Shown: positions 1 to 7,136 of the stretch, one piece after another
Position numbering within the stretch: the stretch's first letter is position 1
How the letters are laid out: each line of letters opens with the position of its first letter
NCBI GenBank assembly: GCA_035528895.1
Contig: DATKXS010000151.1
Span: 4,968-68,967 of the forward strand
Length of the DNA: 64,000 nucleotides
Direction of reading: 5' to 3'
Origin: UBA8522 sp035528895
GTDB lineage: Bacteria; Acidobacteriota; Aminicenantia; Aminicenantales; UBA8522
The notes under the pieces: generated by a model
Seen by the model: the letters and a program-made list of their open reading frames with translations, nothing else
What the model was told of the DNA's origin: nothing
Database searches by the model: none
Translations under genes and position numbers: made by a program

Positions 1-718
1 ATCCGCCTCCGCCGAAAATATCGAGTGGCAGATGCCACAATGCACAGAAGAAACCCAGATTCCGGCCGGCTTCGAGCGGGGTGCAAAACCGGAGCCAGAG
101 AGGAAGCGCGTAACCGCTCCAGCCGGGTTCTTCTCCCAAGGAGCCTCCGAGAATGAGGTTCATGGCGAAAACGGTCATCAGGATCTTCAGAAATCCGGCC
201 CATCCATTATGAAAGGACGCGACGTCGAAGGATCCGCCGGAGAGACCGACGATCAGCCAACTGAAAAGAAAGAGAGCCGGGAAAGAAATCAGGGCGAGGG
301 CCATCCACCGGCCTTTTGTCGCTCCGTGTTTTTCGGCCGTTGAAACATGCAGAAAATATCGATTGAACGGAGAAAGATAGACCACGACGGCCAGAGCCGT
401 GGCCGTCACGACCGCCAGTATCGCTGGAGAGAATTCCCCGATGCTGGATCTCCTTTCTCGGGCGATGAAGAACGCCAGCAGCAGGACCGCTCCGATGACC
501 AGGGCCAGACGGACGCTGTTTCTGCGATGTCTTGCCGAAAGCCGTCCGGAAAGAATCAAGGCCGACAATGCGGGAGCGAATACCCCGACCTGGGCGGTCA
601 GCCACTTCGTGTCATAGAAGGACTCCTCCCTGCCCAGAACCCCGGAGAGAAACCAGAGCGGCCAGGAGAGCAGAAGCGTCAACAGGTAGAACCTCAGCAG
701 CTCATTTTTGGCTTCCAT
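1..718 (-). CDS. CPBP-family intramembrane metalloprotease (C-terminus cut by window edge)
   Basis: The gene reads leftward from an ATG at 718 with a GGGGAG ribosome site a few bases upstream, and runs off the left edge with 239 codons visible and no stop. The product is very hydrophobic, with several predicted membrane helices. Near the visible end it carries EEPGWSGYALP followed about 25 residues later by LWHLPL, the two glutamate/histidine motifs of CPBP (CAAX-type, Abi) glutamic proteases. The canonical Arg after GW is Ser here. In bacteria such proteins process membrane peptides or act in bacteriocin immunity; the substrate here is unknown. It may be cargo of the adjacent integrase module or an ordinary neighbour. 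Confidence 0.82.
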   Translation of the reverse strand, partial: MEAKNELLRFYLLTLLLSWPLWFLSGVLGREESFYDTKWLTAQVGVFAPALSALILSGRLSARHRRNSVRLALVIGAVLLLAFFIARERRSSIGEFSPAILAVVTATALAVVVYLSPFNRYFLHVSTAEKHGATKGRWMALALISFPALFLFSWLIVGLSGGSFDVASFHNGWAGFLKILMTVFAMNLILGGSLGEEPGWSGYALPLWLRFCTPLEAGRNLGFFCALWHLPLDIFGGGG

Positions 719-948
719 GCGATCTCCCCACAATTTTCCGGCTCCAAGCGCGGATTCGGAGGATAAGAAATTCGTTTTTCTGCTACCCCGGCGAAATGAG
801 TGTTCGTGCGCAAACTTTGCCTCACCCCATCGTTGGGAATGATAGATCGCGGCGTGATCGGGTGTCAAGATGAGCGGGACTTGCGATAATATTAGGTGAG
901 GAGCTGGTAGCCGCTCGGCTCGACTTCCTATAAAGACGGAAAAAACGC
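719..948. other. Intergenic region between protease and integration module
   Basis: About 230 bases between two divergently read units. No convincing protein-coding stretch, tRNA fragment or strong hairpin was seen. It should hold the upstream control region of the leftward protease gene and, at its right end, leads into the promoter of the HTH gene. Confidence 0.5.
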
Positions 949-978
949 TTGACATAGTCCTATACATAAGGTTATAAT
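949..978 (+). promoter_or_regulatory. Consensus promoter for the HTH/integrase pair, probably leaderless
   Basis: A perfect -35 hexamer TTGACA (949-954) and a perfect -10 hexamer TATAAT (973-978) are separated by 18 bases. The ATG of the HTH gene begins at 985, only six bases after the -10 box. Transcription would normally start about there, so the transcript probably has no 5' leader. No Shine-Dalgarno sequence lies before the ATG, which agrees. The CCT/AGG half-sites between the boxes could be an operator, but the symmetry is weak. Confidence 0.75.
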
Positions 979-984
979 GACGGT

Positions 985-1182
985 ATGGACAGAAGAGAGA
1001 AAGCAATCAAGGAACTTATGAGGTTCAAGAAGCGGGCGGGCTGGAGCCAGGATAGGCTGGCCAAGGAGCTGGGCGTTCACAATCAGACCGTGGGTGGCTG
1101 GCTCCGGGGGCTTTATAAGCCCAGCCTGCTGGCGCTCCCGCTGATCGAGGCCTTTCTGAAGAAGGCAAGGAGGACGAAATGA
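985..1182 (+). CDS. Small XRE-type helix-turn-helix regulator
   Basis: A 65-residue basic protein. Residues about 19-45 (WSQDRLAKELGVHNQTVGGWL) form a helix-turn-helix of the XRE/Cro type. There is no other domain, so it is a minimal DNA-binding protein, plausibly a repressor of its own promoter or an excisionase-like accessory factor for the recombinase. Its stop overlaps the start of the integrase (ATGA at 1179-1182), which implies translational coupling. The start is fixed by a near-consensus promoter whose -10 ends six bases upstream. Role beyond DNA binding is inference. Confidence 0.8.
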   Translation: MDRREKAIKELMRFKKRAGWSQDRLAKELGVHNQTVGGWLRGLYKPSLLALPLIEAFLKKARRTK

Positions 1183-2363
1183 GGAAAACACATCCGAACC
1201 TGGTCTTTGTCCCGGCGACGAAGGACAAGAGGGGAAGGGAGAAGCCCGCCCACTACATGACCGAGCTGACGATTAATTACAAGCGGGTGAGACGGAACGC
1301 TGGGGCCACCAAGGAGGAGGCGCTGATCTACCTGGGCGAGTTGCGCAAGGCGGCCAAGGAGGGGAGGCTCGACGATCTCATCCGTCCACCGAAGGCGCTT
1401 CCGGGGTCGACGTTTGGGGAGTATGCCCAGGGCCTCCTCGATTCCGCTGAATGGAAGCAGAAGCGGAGCCGGAGGCGCGATGGTACTTCACTCGATGCCC
1501 TCAACAAGGTCTTCAAGAACGTACCGCTGGCCGAGATAACGGCGGGCGGCGTGCGCACGTACATGATCCGCAGGGTGAACAGTGACGGCCTGCGGCCCGC
1601 CACGGCGAATCGGGAGCTTAGCTTCCTGAAGTCGGTCCTCTATGCGGCCGAGTTCGACGGTATCATCCAGGCGAATCCGATTCGAGGCCGAAGGGTGAAA
1701 AGGCTGCAGGAGTGCAACGAGCGGGAGGAACATATACTCGGGCTGGGCATCACGGACGATAAGCTCCGTCGGCTCGTAGACGCGGGCGGCGAGTGGTTCG
1801 GCGTCGTCCTTCGGCTGGCGGTGACGCTGGGCATGCGCCAGGGCGAGATACTGAAAGCCGAGTGGAGGGACTTCAATCTGGCCCTCCGGACCCTGCGAGT
1901 ACGGAAAGAGAACGCCAAGAGCAAGGAGGAGCGGACAATCCCGCTTGGCCCGGAGCTGGCCGTGGCGATTGACACACTCCCGAGAATAGGGCAATATATC
2001 TTTTCCCTGCCCGACGGAGAGCGGAGACGGGACGTGCGTAAGCCCTGGCTGGCCGCATGCAAGGCGGCCGATATCCCGACGAGCCGGGCGAACGGAATCA
2101 CGTTCCATGATCTCAGGCACTTCGCGGCCTCTCATCTTGTGAAGGTGACGGACGTGGTGACAGCTCAAAAAATTCTCGGCTGGAAAACACTCGACATGGT
2201 GAGGCGGTATGTTCACCCGACGGACGAGGACAAACGGTTGGCAGTGGAGGCTGTCGAGGCCGGGCTTTTCCGGGTACAAGGACGTCAAAATCCCGTCAAT
2301 GATAAAAATGACGGGGCAGAAGAGAGGCCGGCTGAATCAACGCAAATTAAACGCGTTCAATAA
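1179..2363 (+). CDS. Tyrosine recombinase (phage-type integrase)
   Basis: A 394-residue site-specific recombinase. An N-terminal basic arm and a SAM-like core-binding domain (about 75-165) precede the catalytic domain. The catalytic set is present: Arg220 (GMRQGEI), a Lys in the following beta-hairpin, His310 and Arg313 (HDLRH), Trp335 in the position often held by His (as in Cre), and the nucleophile Tyr344 (RRYVHP). It is intact and of normal length. It overlaps the HTH gene by four bases and stops 14 bases before a tRNA-Lys, a usual target class for such enzymes. No cargo lies between integrase and tRNA, so any element would extend left. Confidence 0.93.
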   Translation: MRKTHPNLVFVPATKDKRGREKPAHYMTELTINYKRVRRNAGATKEEALIYLGELRKAAKEGRLDDLIRPPKALPGSTFGEYAQGLLDSAEWKQKRSRRRDGTSLDALNKVFKNVPLAEITAGGVRTYMIRRVNSDGLRPATANRELSFLKSVLYAAEFDGIIQANPIRGRRVKRLQECNEREEHILGLGITDDKLRRLVDAGGEWFGVVLRLAVTLGMRQGEILKAEWRDFNLALRTLRVRKENAKSKEERTIPLGPELAVAIDTLPRIGQYIFSLPDGERRRDVRKPWLAACKAADIPTSRANGITFHDLRHFAASHLVKVTDVVTAQKILGWKTLDMVRRYVHPTDEDKRLAVEAVEAGLFRVQGRQNPVNDKNDGAEERPAESTQIKRVQ

Positions 2364-2377
2364 TATTTGGCATATAT

Positions 2378-2450
2378 GGCCCGTTAGCTCAATAGGTAGA
2401 GCAGCGGACTCTTAATCCGCAGGTTGGAGGTTCGAGCCCTCCACGGGTCA
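2378..2450 (+). tRNA. tRNA-Lys (anticodon CUU)
   Basis: A complete 73-base cloverleaf. The acceptor stem GGCCCGT pairs with ACGGGTC with one G-U pair. It is followed by TA, a D-stem GCTC/GAGC, an anticodon stem GCGGA/TCCGC with loop CTCTTAA (anticodon CTT), and a T-stem GGAGG/CCTCC with loop TTCGAGC. The discriminator base is A. The CCA end is not encoded. The gene follows the integrase directly and is probably the chromosomal attachment target. Confidence 0.96.
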
Positions 2451-2464
2451 TTCGGATCCCTCCG

Positions 2465-2836
2465 ATGAAGATACGGGGCGCGCTGATTGTCTTGCTTCTG
2501 GCTATGGTGGTCGTCTATTTTCTCTTTTTCGCCAAGGCCGGGAAGAAAAGCTATATCGAAGCAACCCTGGATGCCAACACCAGGCTCCGGACCGGGATCA
2601 CGGAGACCAATATGGCCACCATGGAAAAGGCGATCACCTTCTTCACCGCCACCCAAGGCCAGACTCTCGAAAACCTGAAAGAGCTCTTCGCCACCCGCCT
2701 CTTCTCCGGAGACCCGTCCGACGGCTGGGGCACGCCCCTCAAGTACGAACGGCTCTCGGAGGAGAATTATCGTTTGATTTCCGCCGGGCCGGACCGGACG
2801 TTTGACACGGACGACGATATCATCCTGGAGCGCTGA
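2465..2836 (+). CDS. GspG-like pseudopilin-type protein
   Basis: A 123-residue protein with an N-terminal hydrophobic segment (about 5-25) and a C-terminal region DGWGTPLKYER...RLISAGPDRTFDTDDDI, which closely resembles the C-terminal domain of type II secretion major pseudopilins (GspG). That domain binds calcium through its Asp-rich end. The usual prepilin cleavage and N-methylation motif (G-F-x-x-x-E) is missing, so this is an isolated GspG-C-domain protein anchored by an uncleaved helix rather than a normal pseudopilin. No other secretion genes are adjacent. It lies 14 bases after the tRNA. Confidence 0.7.
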   Translation: MKIRGALIVLLLAMVVVYFLFFAKAGKKSYIEATLDANTRLRTGITETNMATMEKAITFFTATQGQTLENLKELFATRLFSGDPSDGWGTPLKYERLSEENYRLISAGPDRTFDTDDDIILER

Positions 2837-2842
2837 TCCGGT

Positions 2843-3514
2843 TCAGCGGAAGCGGGTGAAAAACGGAGAATCCCGGCCGTCGTCAGAGTCGAGTCCCAGG
2901 CACTTGGCATAGCATCTGAGGACCTCAAGGTTCTTTTCTCCGTTGGAATGGTGATCGGGGGTCTCCTCTTCCAATGATTCCAGCCGGGACGGATCGACCC
3001 CGCACTGCTTGGCGATGTCCTCCAGGGACAGCCCCTTTCTCTCCCTGACCCTTTTGAGGTAGTCGCCGCAATAGGATAAATCGTCGGACAGACGCCGCCA
3101 GTGCCTTGCATCCCCATTCTCACCGGGAGTGCGGTTCTTCCGGCGGCGGCGGACTGGAGCGACGACGGACTTGATCTTGTCCCAGAGGCTGTCTTCCTCC
3201 GAGGCATCCTCGATCAGCAGGCGCTCTGTCGACCTGCGGAAGGAAGCCTTCTGCCGGAACTCCGGATGCCGGTCGCAGACGAGCAAGTCGTAGGCTTTTC
3301 TTTTCTCCGGGTCGTGCAGGGTCTGGAACGCGGCCTCGGCCTTGTTCAGGATGATGGCCCTCTCTTCGTCCAGGAGCACTCCGTAGGACGCCAGACTGTC
3401 CTGGTGGTAGGTGGCGATGGCCAGAAGGTAGGAGTTATCGATCTCTTTCGGGGAGGCGTCGCAGCGCAGGTTCAGGATCTCGTAGTAGTCCAGGTCCTCG
3501 ATCTTCTTGATCAT
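2843..3514 (-). CDS. J-domain/helix-turn-helix fusion protein
   Basis: A 223-residue protein. Residues about 8-80 match a DnaJ J-domain (DYYEILNL..., ...AFQTLHDPEKRKAYD), but the HPD tripeptide needed to stimulate Hsp70 ATPase is HQD. A low-complexity basic linker leads to a RodZ/XRE-like helix-turn-helix at about 150-190 (YLKRVRERKGLSLEDIAKQCGV). It starts three bases after the stop of the ParA-type ATPase, so the two are almost certainly one operon and may work together in positioning or regulation. No transmembrane helix is seen, unlike RodZ. Confidence 0.72.
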   Translation of the reverse strand: MIKKIEDLDYYEILNLRCDASPKEIDNSYLLAIATYHQDSLASYGVLLDEERAIILNKAEAAFQTLHDPEKRKAYDLLVCDRHPEFRQKASFRRSTERLLIEDASEEDSLWDKIKSVVAPVRRRRKNRTPGENGDARHWRRLSDDLSYCGDYLKRVRERKGLSLEDIAKQCGVDPSRLESLEEETPDHHSNGEKNLEVLRCYAKCLGLDSDDGRDSPFFTRFR

Positions 3515-3517
3515 CGT

Positions 3518-4468
3518 TCAAGCCCGGAGCGAAGACCTCTCTTCTTCCTTGACGGCCGGCTCGTCCTGGGAGAGGCGCTCCGCCATCGACCGGATCGTCC
3601 GGGAAACGGAGCTCTCGGGATATTCGAAGATGAACGGGGAGAACTTCTTCAGGCTCCAATGGACCCGCTCGTCGTAGGGGATCGTGCCGAGGAGCTCCAG
3701 GTTGATGAGGAAATATTTGCGGACGACGTCGACGATCGAACGGCCGAGAAGAACGTCCTTTTTGTCCCGGGCCTTGTTGACCACGAGGTAGAGCCGGAGG
3801 CTTTTCAGGGCGGCGGTGAGGACCTGGCTGGCCGATCCGTCGCTGGCCGCCAGGTTCTCCAGAAACGTCCTCAAGGTGGTGGAACGGGATTCGAACTCTT
3901 CCTGAACTCTCTTGTCGAAGTCTCGGATCTCGAAATAGCGGGCGTAAGCCTTGAGGATCCTGAGGGCGCACGACCTCAGGAACAGATAGGTGTTTTCGAT
4001 CGCCGTCGGCTCGGGTGTGACCACGAGGATTCCGGAACTGGCGATGACGAACAGATCGAGGGTGTTGTAGGCGCTTCCCGTCCCCAGGTCGATGATCACT
4101 CTTTTCGACGGAAGGCTCTTGATCTGCCGGATAAGCTTCAGCTTCTTGTAGTGGTTGAGGTTGGCCAGGAAAAGCGTGTTCTCGCTTCCCCGGATAAGCC
4201 GCAGTCCGGGGAAGGAGGTGGATATGATGATATCCTCGAGGCGGTCCACCTGGTTCCTGATGAAATCGCCCAGGTCCCGTCCGCTTTCCCGGACGCCGAG
4301 AAGGGTATGCAGGTTGGGGCCTCCCAGGTCGGCGTCGATGGCGATGACATCTCCTCGGTCAACGCCGAGGGCGATGGCCAGATTGGCCGAGAGGAAGGTT
4401 TTCCCCGTTCCTCCCTTGCCGCCGCCGACCGCCCAGATGACCAGGGGACGCTTTTTATCTTCGGACAT
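3518..4468 (-). CDS. ParA/MinD-family P-loop ATPase (FlhG-like)
   Basis: A 316-residue ATPase. The deviant Walker A motif GGKGGTGKT is at residues 16-24 with the signature Lys18, and the switch region IDADLGGPNLHTLLG follows at about 43-57. This places it in the MinD/ParA family, whose members dimerise on ATP and act in positioning or segregation. The remainder is longer than MinD and resembles FlhG-like or orphan ParA proteins. No ParB, MinC/E or flagellar gene is nearby; its only evident partner is the J-domain/HTH gene immediately downstream. Cargo is unknown. Confidence 0.85.
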   Translation of the reverse strand: MSEDKKRPLVIWAVGGGKGGTGKTFLSANLAIALGVDRGDVIAIDADLGGPNLHTLLGVRESGRDLGDFIRNQVDRLEDIIISTSFPGLRLIRGSENTLFLANLNHYKKLKLIRQIKSLPSKRVIIDLGTGSAYNTLDLFVIASSGILVVTPEPTAIENTYLFLRSCALRILKAYARYFEIRDFDKRVQEEFESRSTTLRTFLENLAASDGSASQVLTAALKSLRLYLVVNKARDKKDVLLGRSIVDVVRKYFLINLELLGTIPYDERVHWSLKKFSPFIFEYPESSVSRTIRSMAERLSQDEPAVKEEERSSLRA

Positions 4469-4504
4469 TGGGATCGACCGTTCTTCGTGTGAATATGAGT
4501 TTCT

Positions 4505-4533
4505 ATTCTAACACAGCGTCCCGGGGAAGTGAA
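4505..4533 (-). promoter_or_regulatory. Possible promoter of the ParA/J-domain operon
   Basis: On the minus strand TTCACT (4533-4528) and TAGAAT (4510-4505) are spaced by 17 bases, upstream of the ATG at 4468. The -35 matches only four of six consensus bases, so this is a tentative call. Confidence 0.35.
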
Positions 4534-4550
4534 TATGTTCGAGCGAAAAA

Positions 4551-4579
4551 TTGAATTCTGCCGCCGTTTCTGCTATCCT
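4551..4579 (+). promoter_or_regulatory. Probable rpoZ promoter
   Basis: TTGAAT (4551-4556) and TATCCT (4574-4579) are separated by exactly 17 bases. Transcription would start near 4586, leaving a short leader that contains the strong ribosome site GAGGAGG (4605-4611). Confidence 0.55.
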
Positions 4580-4622
4580 ACACCCCATCATTCAAGGATC
4601 AAAAGAGGAGGAACGAACTTCG

Positions 4623-5021
4623 TTGAAAGACATCGGCAATATCGACAGCAAGTACCGATTCGTCATTATCGCCTCCAAAAGGGCGAAAGAGCTTCTCAAG
4701 GGCGCCAAAGCCCGGGTCAAGTCCAGGTCCAAAAATCCCATCCGCATCGCCCAACAGGAAGTCCGGATGGGGCTCGTCGATTTCGAGATCCTGAAAAACA
4801 AGAAAGAGGACGCCTCGGATCAGGAGGAAACCGTCTTTCTCGGTGAGGAGGTCGGCGTCGGGTCAGCGGAGGAAGCAGCCGCCGATGTCGGGCCGGAGAT
4901 ATTCGGAGAAGAGGAAGGGCCCGACGAGGAAGAAGAAGAGGAAGAAGAGAAAGAGGCCGACTCTCCCGAGGACCCGGATGAGGAGAAGGAAGAGGAGGGG
5001 GGAGAAGCGGAGGAGGACTAA
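4623..5021 (+). CDS. rpoZ: RNA polymerase omega subunit with long acidic tail
   Basis: A 132-residue protein from a TTG start at 4623, chosen because GAGGAGG sits 11 bases upstream and the conserved region begins directly. Residues 5-62 match RpoZ (YRFVIIASKRAKELLKG, then a segment ending MGLVDFEILKNK), which helps assemble the beta' subunit of RNA polymerase. From about residue 62 to the end the protein is an extremely acidic low-complexity tail with a run of eight Glu. Omega proteins are usually 70-110 residues. The stop codon overlaps that of the convergent CYTH gene (CTAA at 5018-5021). Confidence 0.88.
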   Translation: MKDIGNIDSKYRFVIIASKRAKELLKGAKARVKSRSKNPIRIAQQEVRMGLVDFEILKNKKEDASDQEETVFLGEEVGVGSAEEAAADVGPEIFGEEEGPDEEEEEEEEKEADSPEDPDEEKEEEGGEAEED

Positions 5022-5533
5022 GCTTTTTTCTCCTGTGCCTGCAAGATCTGCACGTAGTCCTGTTTGATCAGATCTCCGGAGGAGAATCCCAGGGTGCGGG
5101 CATATTTGATGATATCGCTCCGCTCGCCCTCGAATTCGCAGAAGCAACCGGCCGCCGTTTCATCGATCATGATCCGGATCCGGCCCCGCCGAAAGGTCGT
5201 CCTGAACTTCTGATAGCGGAAGACGGCCACGTATCCAAGTGAGCGCAGGATCCGCCGCAGTTCCTTTTCATCCCTGACTTCGGTTTCGTGCTCCTCGCGG
5301 ACCTTGAATCGCCGCGATTTCTGGGCCGGACCCTTAAAGGTCAGAAAGACCTTGCGTCCGGCCCGGCGCACCCGGAGGGCGCATCCCTTCCCGGTCAAGG
5401 CCCGCGAAGGAAGGTCGAAGAGGGTGTTCTCCTCGGGATAGCGGTCCTTCTTGAGCAGCCCGCCGGATTTGAGGATGGCCTGCCGCGTGGCCGCGGCGTC
5501 GTTCACCCGGACTTTGATTTCGATCTCGACCAA
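5018..5533 (-). CDS. CYTH-domain protein (class IV adenylate cyclase / triphosphatase family)
   Basis: A 171-residue protein that starts with the diagnostic E-x-E-x-K motif (EIEIK, Glu3, Glu5, Lys7) of the CYTH tunnel fold. Further Arg, Lys and Glu residues lie along the beta strands (LRVRR, FLTFKG, EEHETEV, IMIDE, CEFEGER). Such enzymes bind triphosphates with divalent metal and are class IV adenylate cyclases, thiamine triphosphatases or inorganic triphosphatases. Sequence alone does not decide which. It is probably the last gene of the leftward run that includes the prenyl synthase. Confidence 0.83.
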   Translation of the reverse strand: MVEIEIKVRVNDAAATRQAILKSGGLLKKDRYPEENTLFDLPSRALTGKGCALRVRRAGRKVFLTFKGPAQKSRRFKVREEHETEVRDEKELRRILRSLGYVAVFRYQKFRTTFRRGRIRIMIDETAAGCFCEFEGERSDIIKYARTLGFSSGDLIKQDYVQILQAQEKKA

Positions 5534-5546
5534 GGCGGATCCGTCT

Positions 5547-6569
5547 CTATGTGCTTCTGGACAGCACGAATTCGGCCAGCAGGCTCAACGCCTCCCGATG
5601 AGCCGACTCCGGGAATCGGGAGACGATCTCACGGGCCCGGAGGGAGAATTCTTCGGCCTTGCGATAAGTATAATCCAGGGCCCCGTTGGCTCTGATGATG
5701 GCCAGGATCTCCTCCCTTGATTCCGGGGCCAGCTTCTTTCTTTTCATCAATGTCCGCAGGCGGCTGCGGTTGGCCGAACCGTCGTTGCGGAGGGTGTAGA
5801 TGAGCGGCAGGGTGATGCGCCCCTCGCTCAGGTCCGAGAGGATGGGCTTGCCCAGCGCGTCTTCATCTCCCTGGAAATCGAGCAGGTCGTCGATCACCTG
5901 GAAGGTCAGACCCAAGTTTCGGCCGTAGTCAACGAGCAGGCGTTCCTGCTTCGGCGTCGCCCTGCCCAGGATGGCTCCGATCTGGCAGGCGGCGGCGAAA
6001 AGGGATGCCGTTTTCTGGTTGATGATCTCGAGGTAGTCCTGTTCGGCGGTGTCCAGATGGCCGCTCAGGGTATATTCGGTCAGCTCGCCGTCGATCATCC
6101 GTGTCGAGACATCGGTCAGGATGCGGACGACCCCGGGATAGGCGCTTTCGAGGGAAAGCCCGATGGTCTTGATATAGAGATAGTCACCCAGCAAGACGGA
6201 GATGTTCGGGCCCCAGCGGGTATGGACGGAGTCTCTCCCCCTTCTCCGGTCGGCGTTATCGATGATGTCGTCGTGGATCAGGCTGGCCGTGTGGATGAAC
6301 TCGACCAGGGCGGCCGTGAAGACATGTTCATCGCCCCGGTAGCGGAGCAGCTTGGAGCAGAGAATGAGCAGGGCCGGCCGGATGCGCTTGCCTTTTTTTT
6401 GGAAGAGATAGCTGCTGATCTCGGAGATCAGCGGATTTGGCGAGGAGGAGAAGACCTTGAGCCTCTCCTCGACCCTGTCGAGTTCCTCCTGGATATGGTT
6501 GTAGACATCGGCGAGGTCACGCCTCTGAGCGAGCAGGTCCCGCGCTTTCTGAGGGAGGGGTTGTCTCAT
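5547..6569 (-). CDS. Trans-polyprenyl diphosphate synthase
   Basis: A 340-residue member of the isoprenyl diphosphate synthase family. It contains the first aspartate-rich motif DDIIDNADRRRG, the second DDLLDFQGD, and the GKRIRP motif near residue 60, all needed for Mg-dependent condensation of IPP with an allylic diphosphate. Length and the first-motif context fit a long-chain enzyme (octaprenyl/heptaprenyl, quinone side chain), but chain length cannot be read with certainty. Its ATG overlaps the TGA of yajQ (ATGA), implying coupling. Confidence 0.9.
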   Translation of the reverse strand: MRQPLPQKARDLLAQRRDLADVYNHIQEELDRVEERLKVFSSSPNPLISEISSYLFQKKGKRIRPALLILCSKLLRYRGDEHVFTAALVEFIHTASLIHDDIIDNADRRRGRDSVHTRWGPNISVLLGDYLYIKTIGLSLESAYPGVVRILTDVSTRMIDGELTEYTLSGHLDTAEQDYLEIINQKTASLFAAACQIGAILGRATPKQERLLVDYGRNLGLTFQVIDDLLDFQGDEDALGKPILSDLSEGRITLPLIYTLRNDGSANRSRLRTLMKRKKLAPESREEILAIIRANGALDYTYRKAEEFSLRAREIVSRFPESAHREALSLLAEFVLSRST

Positions 6570-7057
6570 CGGTAGTTGGCGAATTCCATATGGATACCGA
6601 AATCCTGCCCTCTGAGGAAGGCGATCACTTCCTGAAGAGTGTCGATCTTCGGCGAAGAGATGCGGACCTGGTCTCCCTGGATGGCCGCCTGGGCTCTGAA
6701 TTTTTGCTGTTTGATCAGCTTGACGATCTCGCGGGCCTTCTCGATGGGGATGCCCGCCTGGAAGTGGACCTCTTGCTTGACCGTCCGGTTGGGCCCGGCC
6801 TCGACCTTCTGGTACAGGACGGCCTTGAGGGGGATGCGGCGTTTGACCATTTTTTGCTCCAGGACCTCGATAAGGCTGCGGAGCTTGATGCCGTCCTCGG
6901 CGATCAGGATCAGCCGGTCCTTTTCCTGGACGATCTCGGCCCGGCTGTGCTTGAAATCGAAGCGGTTGGTGATCTCCTTGAGGGTGATGTGGATGGCGTT
7001 CGAAACCTCCTGCCGGTCGATCTTGGAGACGATGTCGAACGAATGGTCAGGCATCAT
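6566..7057 (-). CDS. yajQ: YajQ-family nucleotide-binding protein
   Basis: A 163-residue protein matching the YajQ (UPF0234) family over its whole length: N-terminal SFDIVSKIDRQEVSNAI, central KSRAEI-type segment (KHSRAEIV), and C-terminal QGDQVRISSPKIDTLQEV. Family members have two ferredoxin-like domains and bind cyclic di-GMP or nucleotides in some species. Two ATG codons occur in a row; the second (7054) may be the true start. It is the first gene of a coupled pair with the prenyl synthase. Confidence 0.9.
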   Translation of the reverse strand: MMPDHSFDIVSKIDRQEVSNAIHITLKEITNRFDFKHSRAEIVQEKDRLILIAEDGIKLRSLIEVLEQKMVKRRIPLKAVLYQKVEAGPNRTVKQEVHFQAGIPIEKAREIVKLIKQQKFRAQAAIQGDQVRISSPKIDTLQEVIAFLRGQDFGIHMEFANYR

Positions 7058-7136
7058 GGGGCTTTATCTTAGCATTGAAGGGCCATTTTTTCAAACCGCC
7101 TTTTCTCTTCTTCCTGCCGCTTTTTCAACAGCCCCT

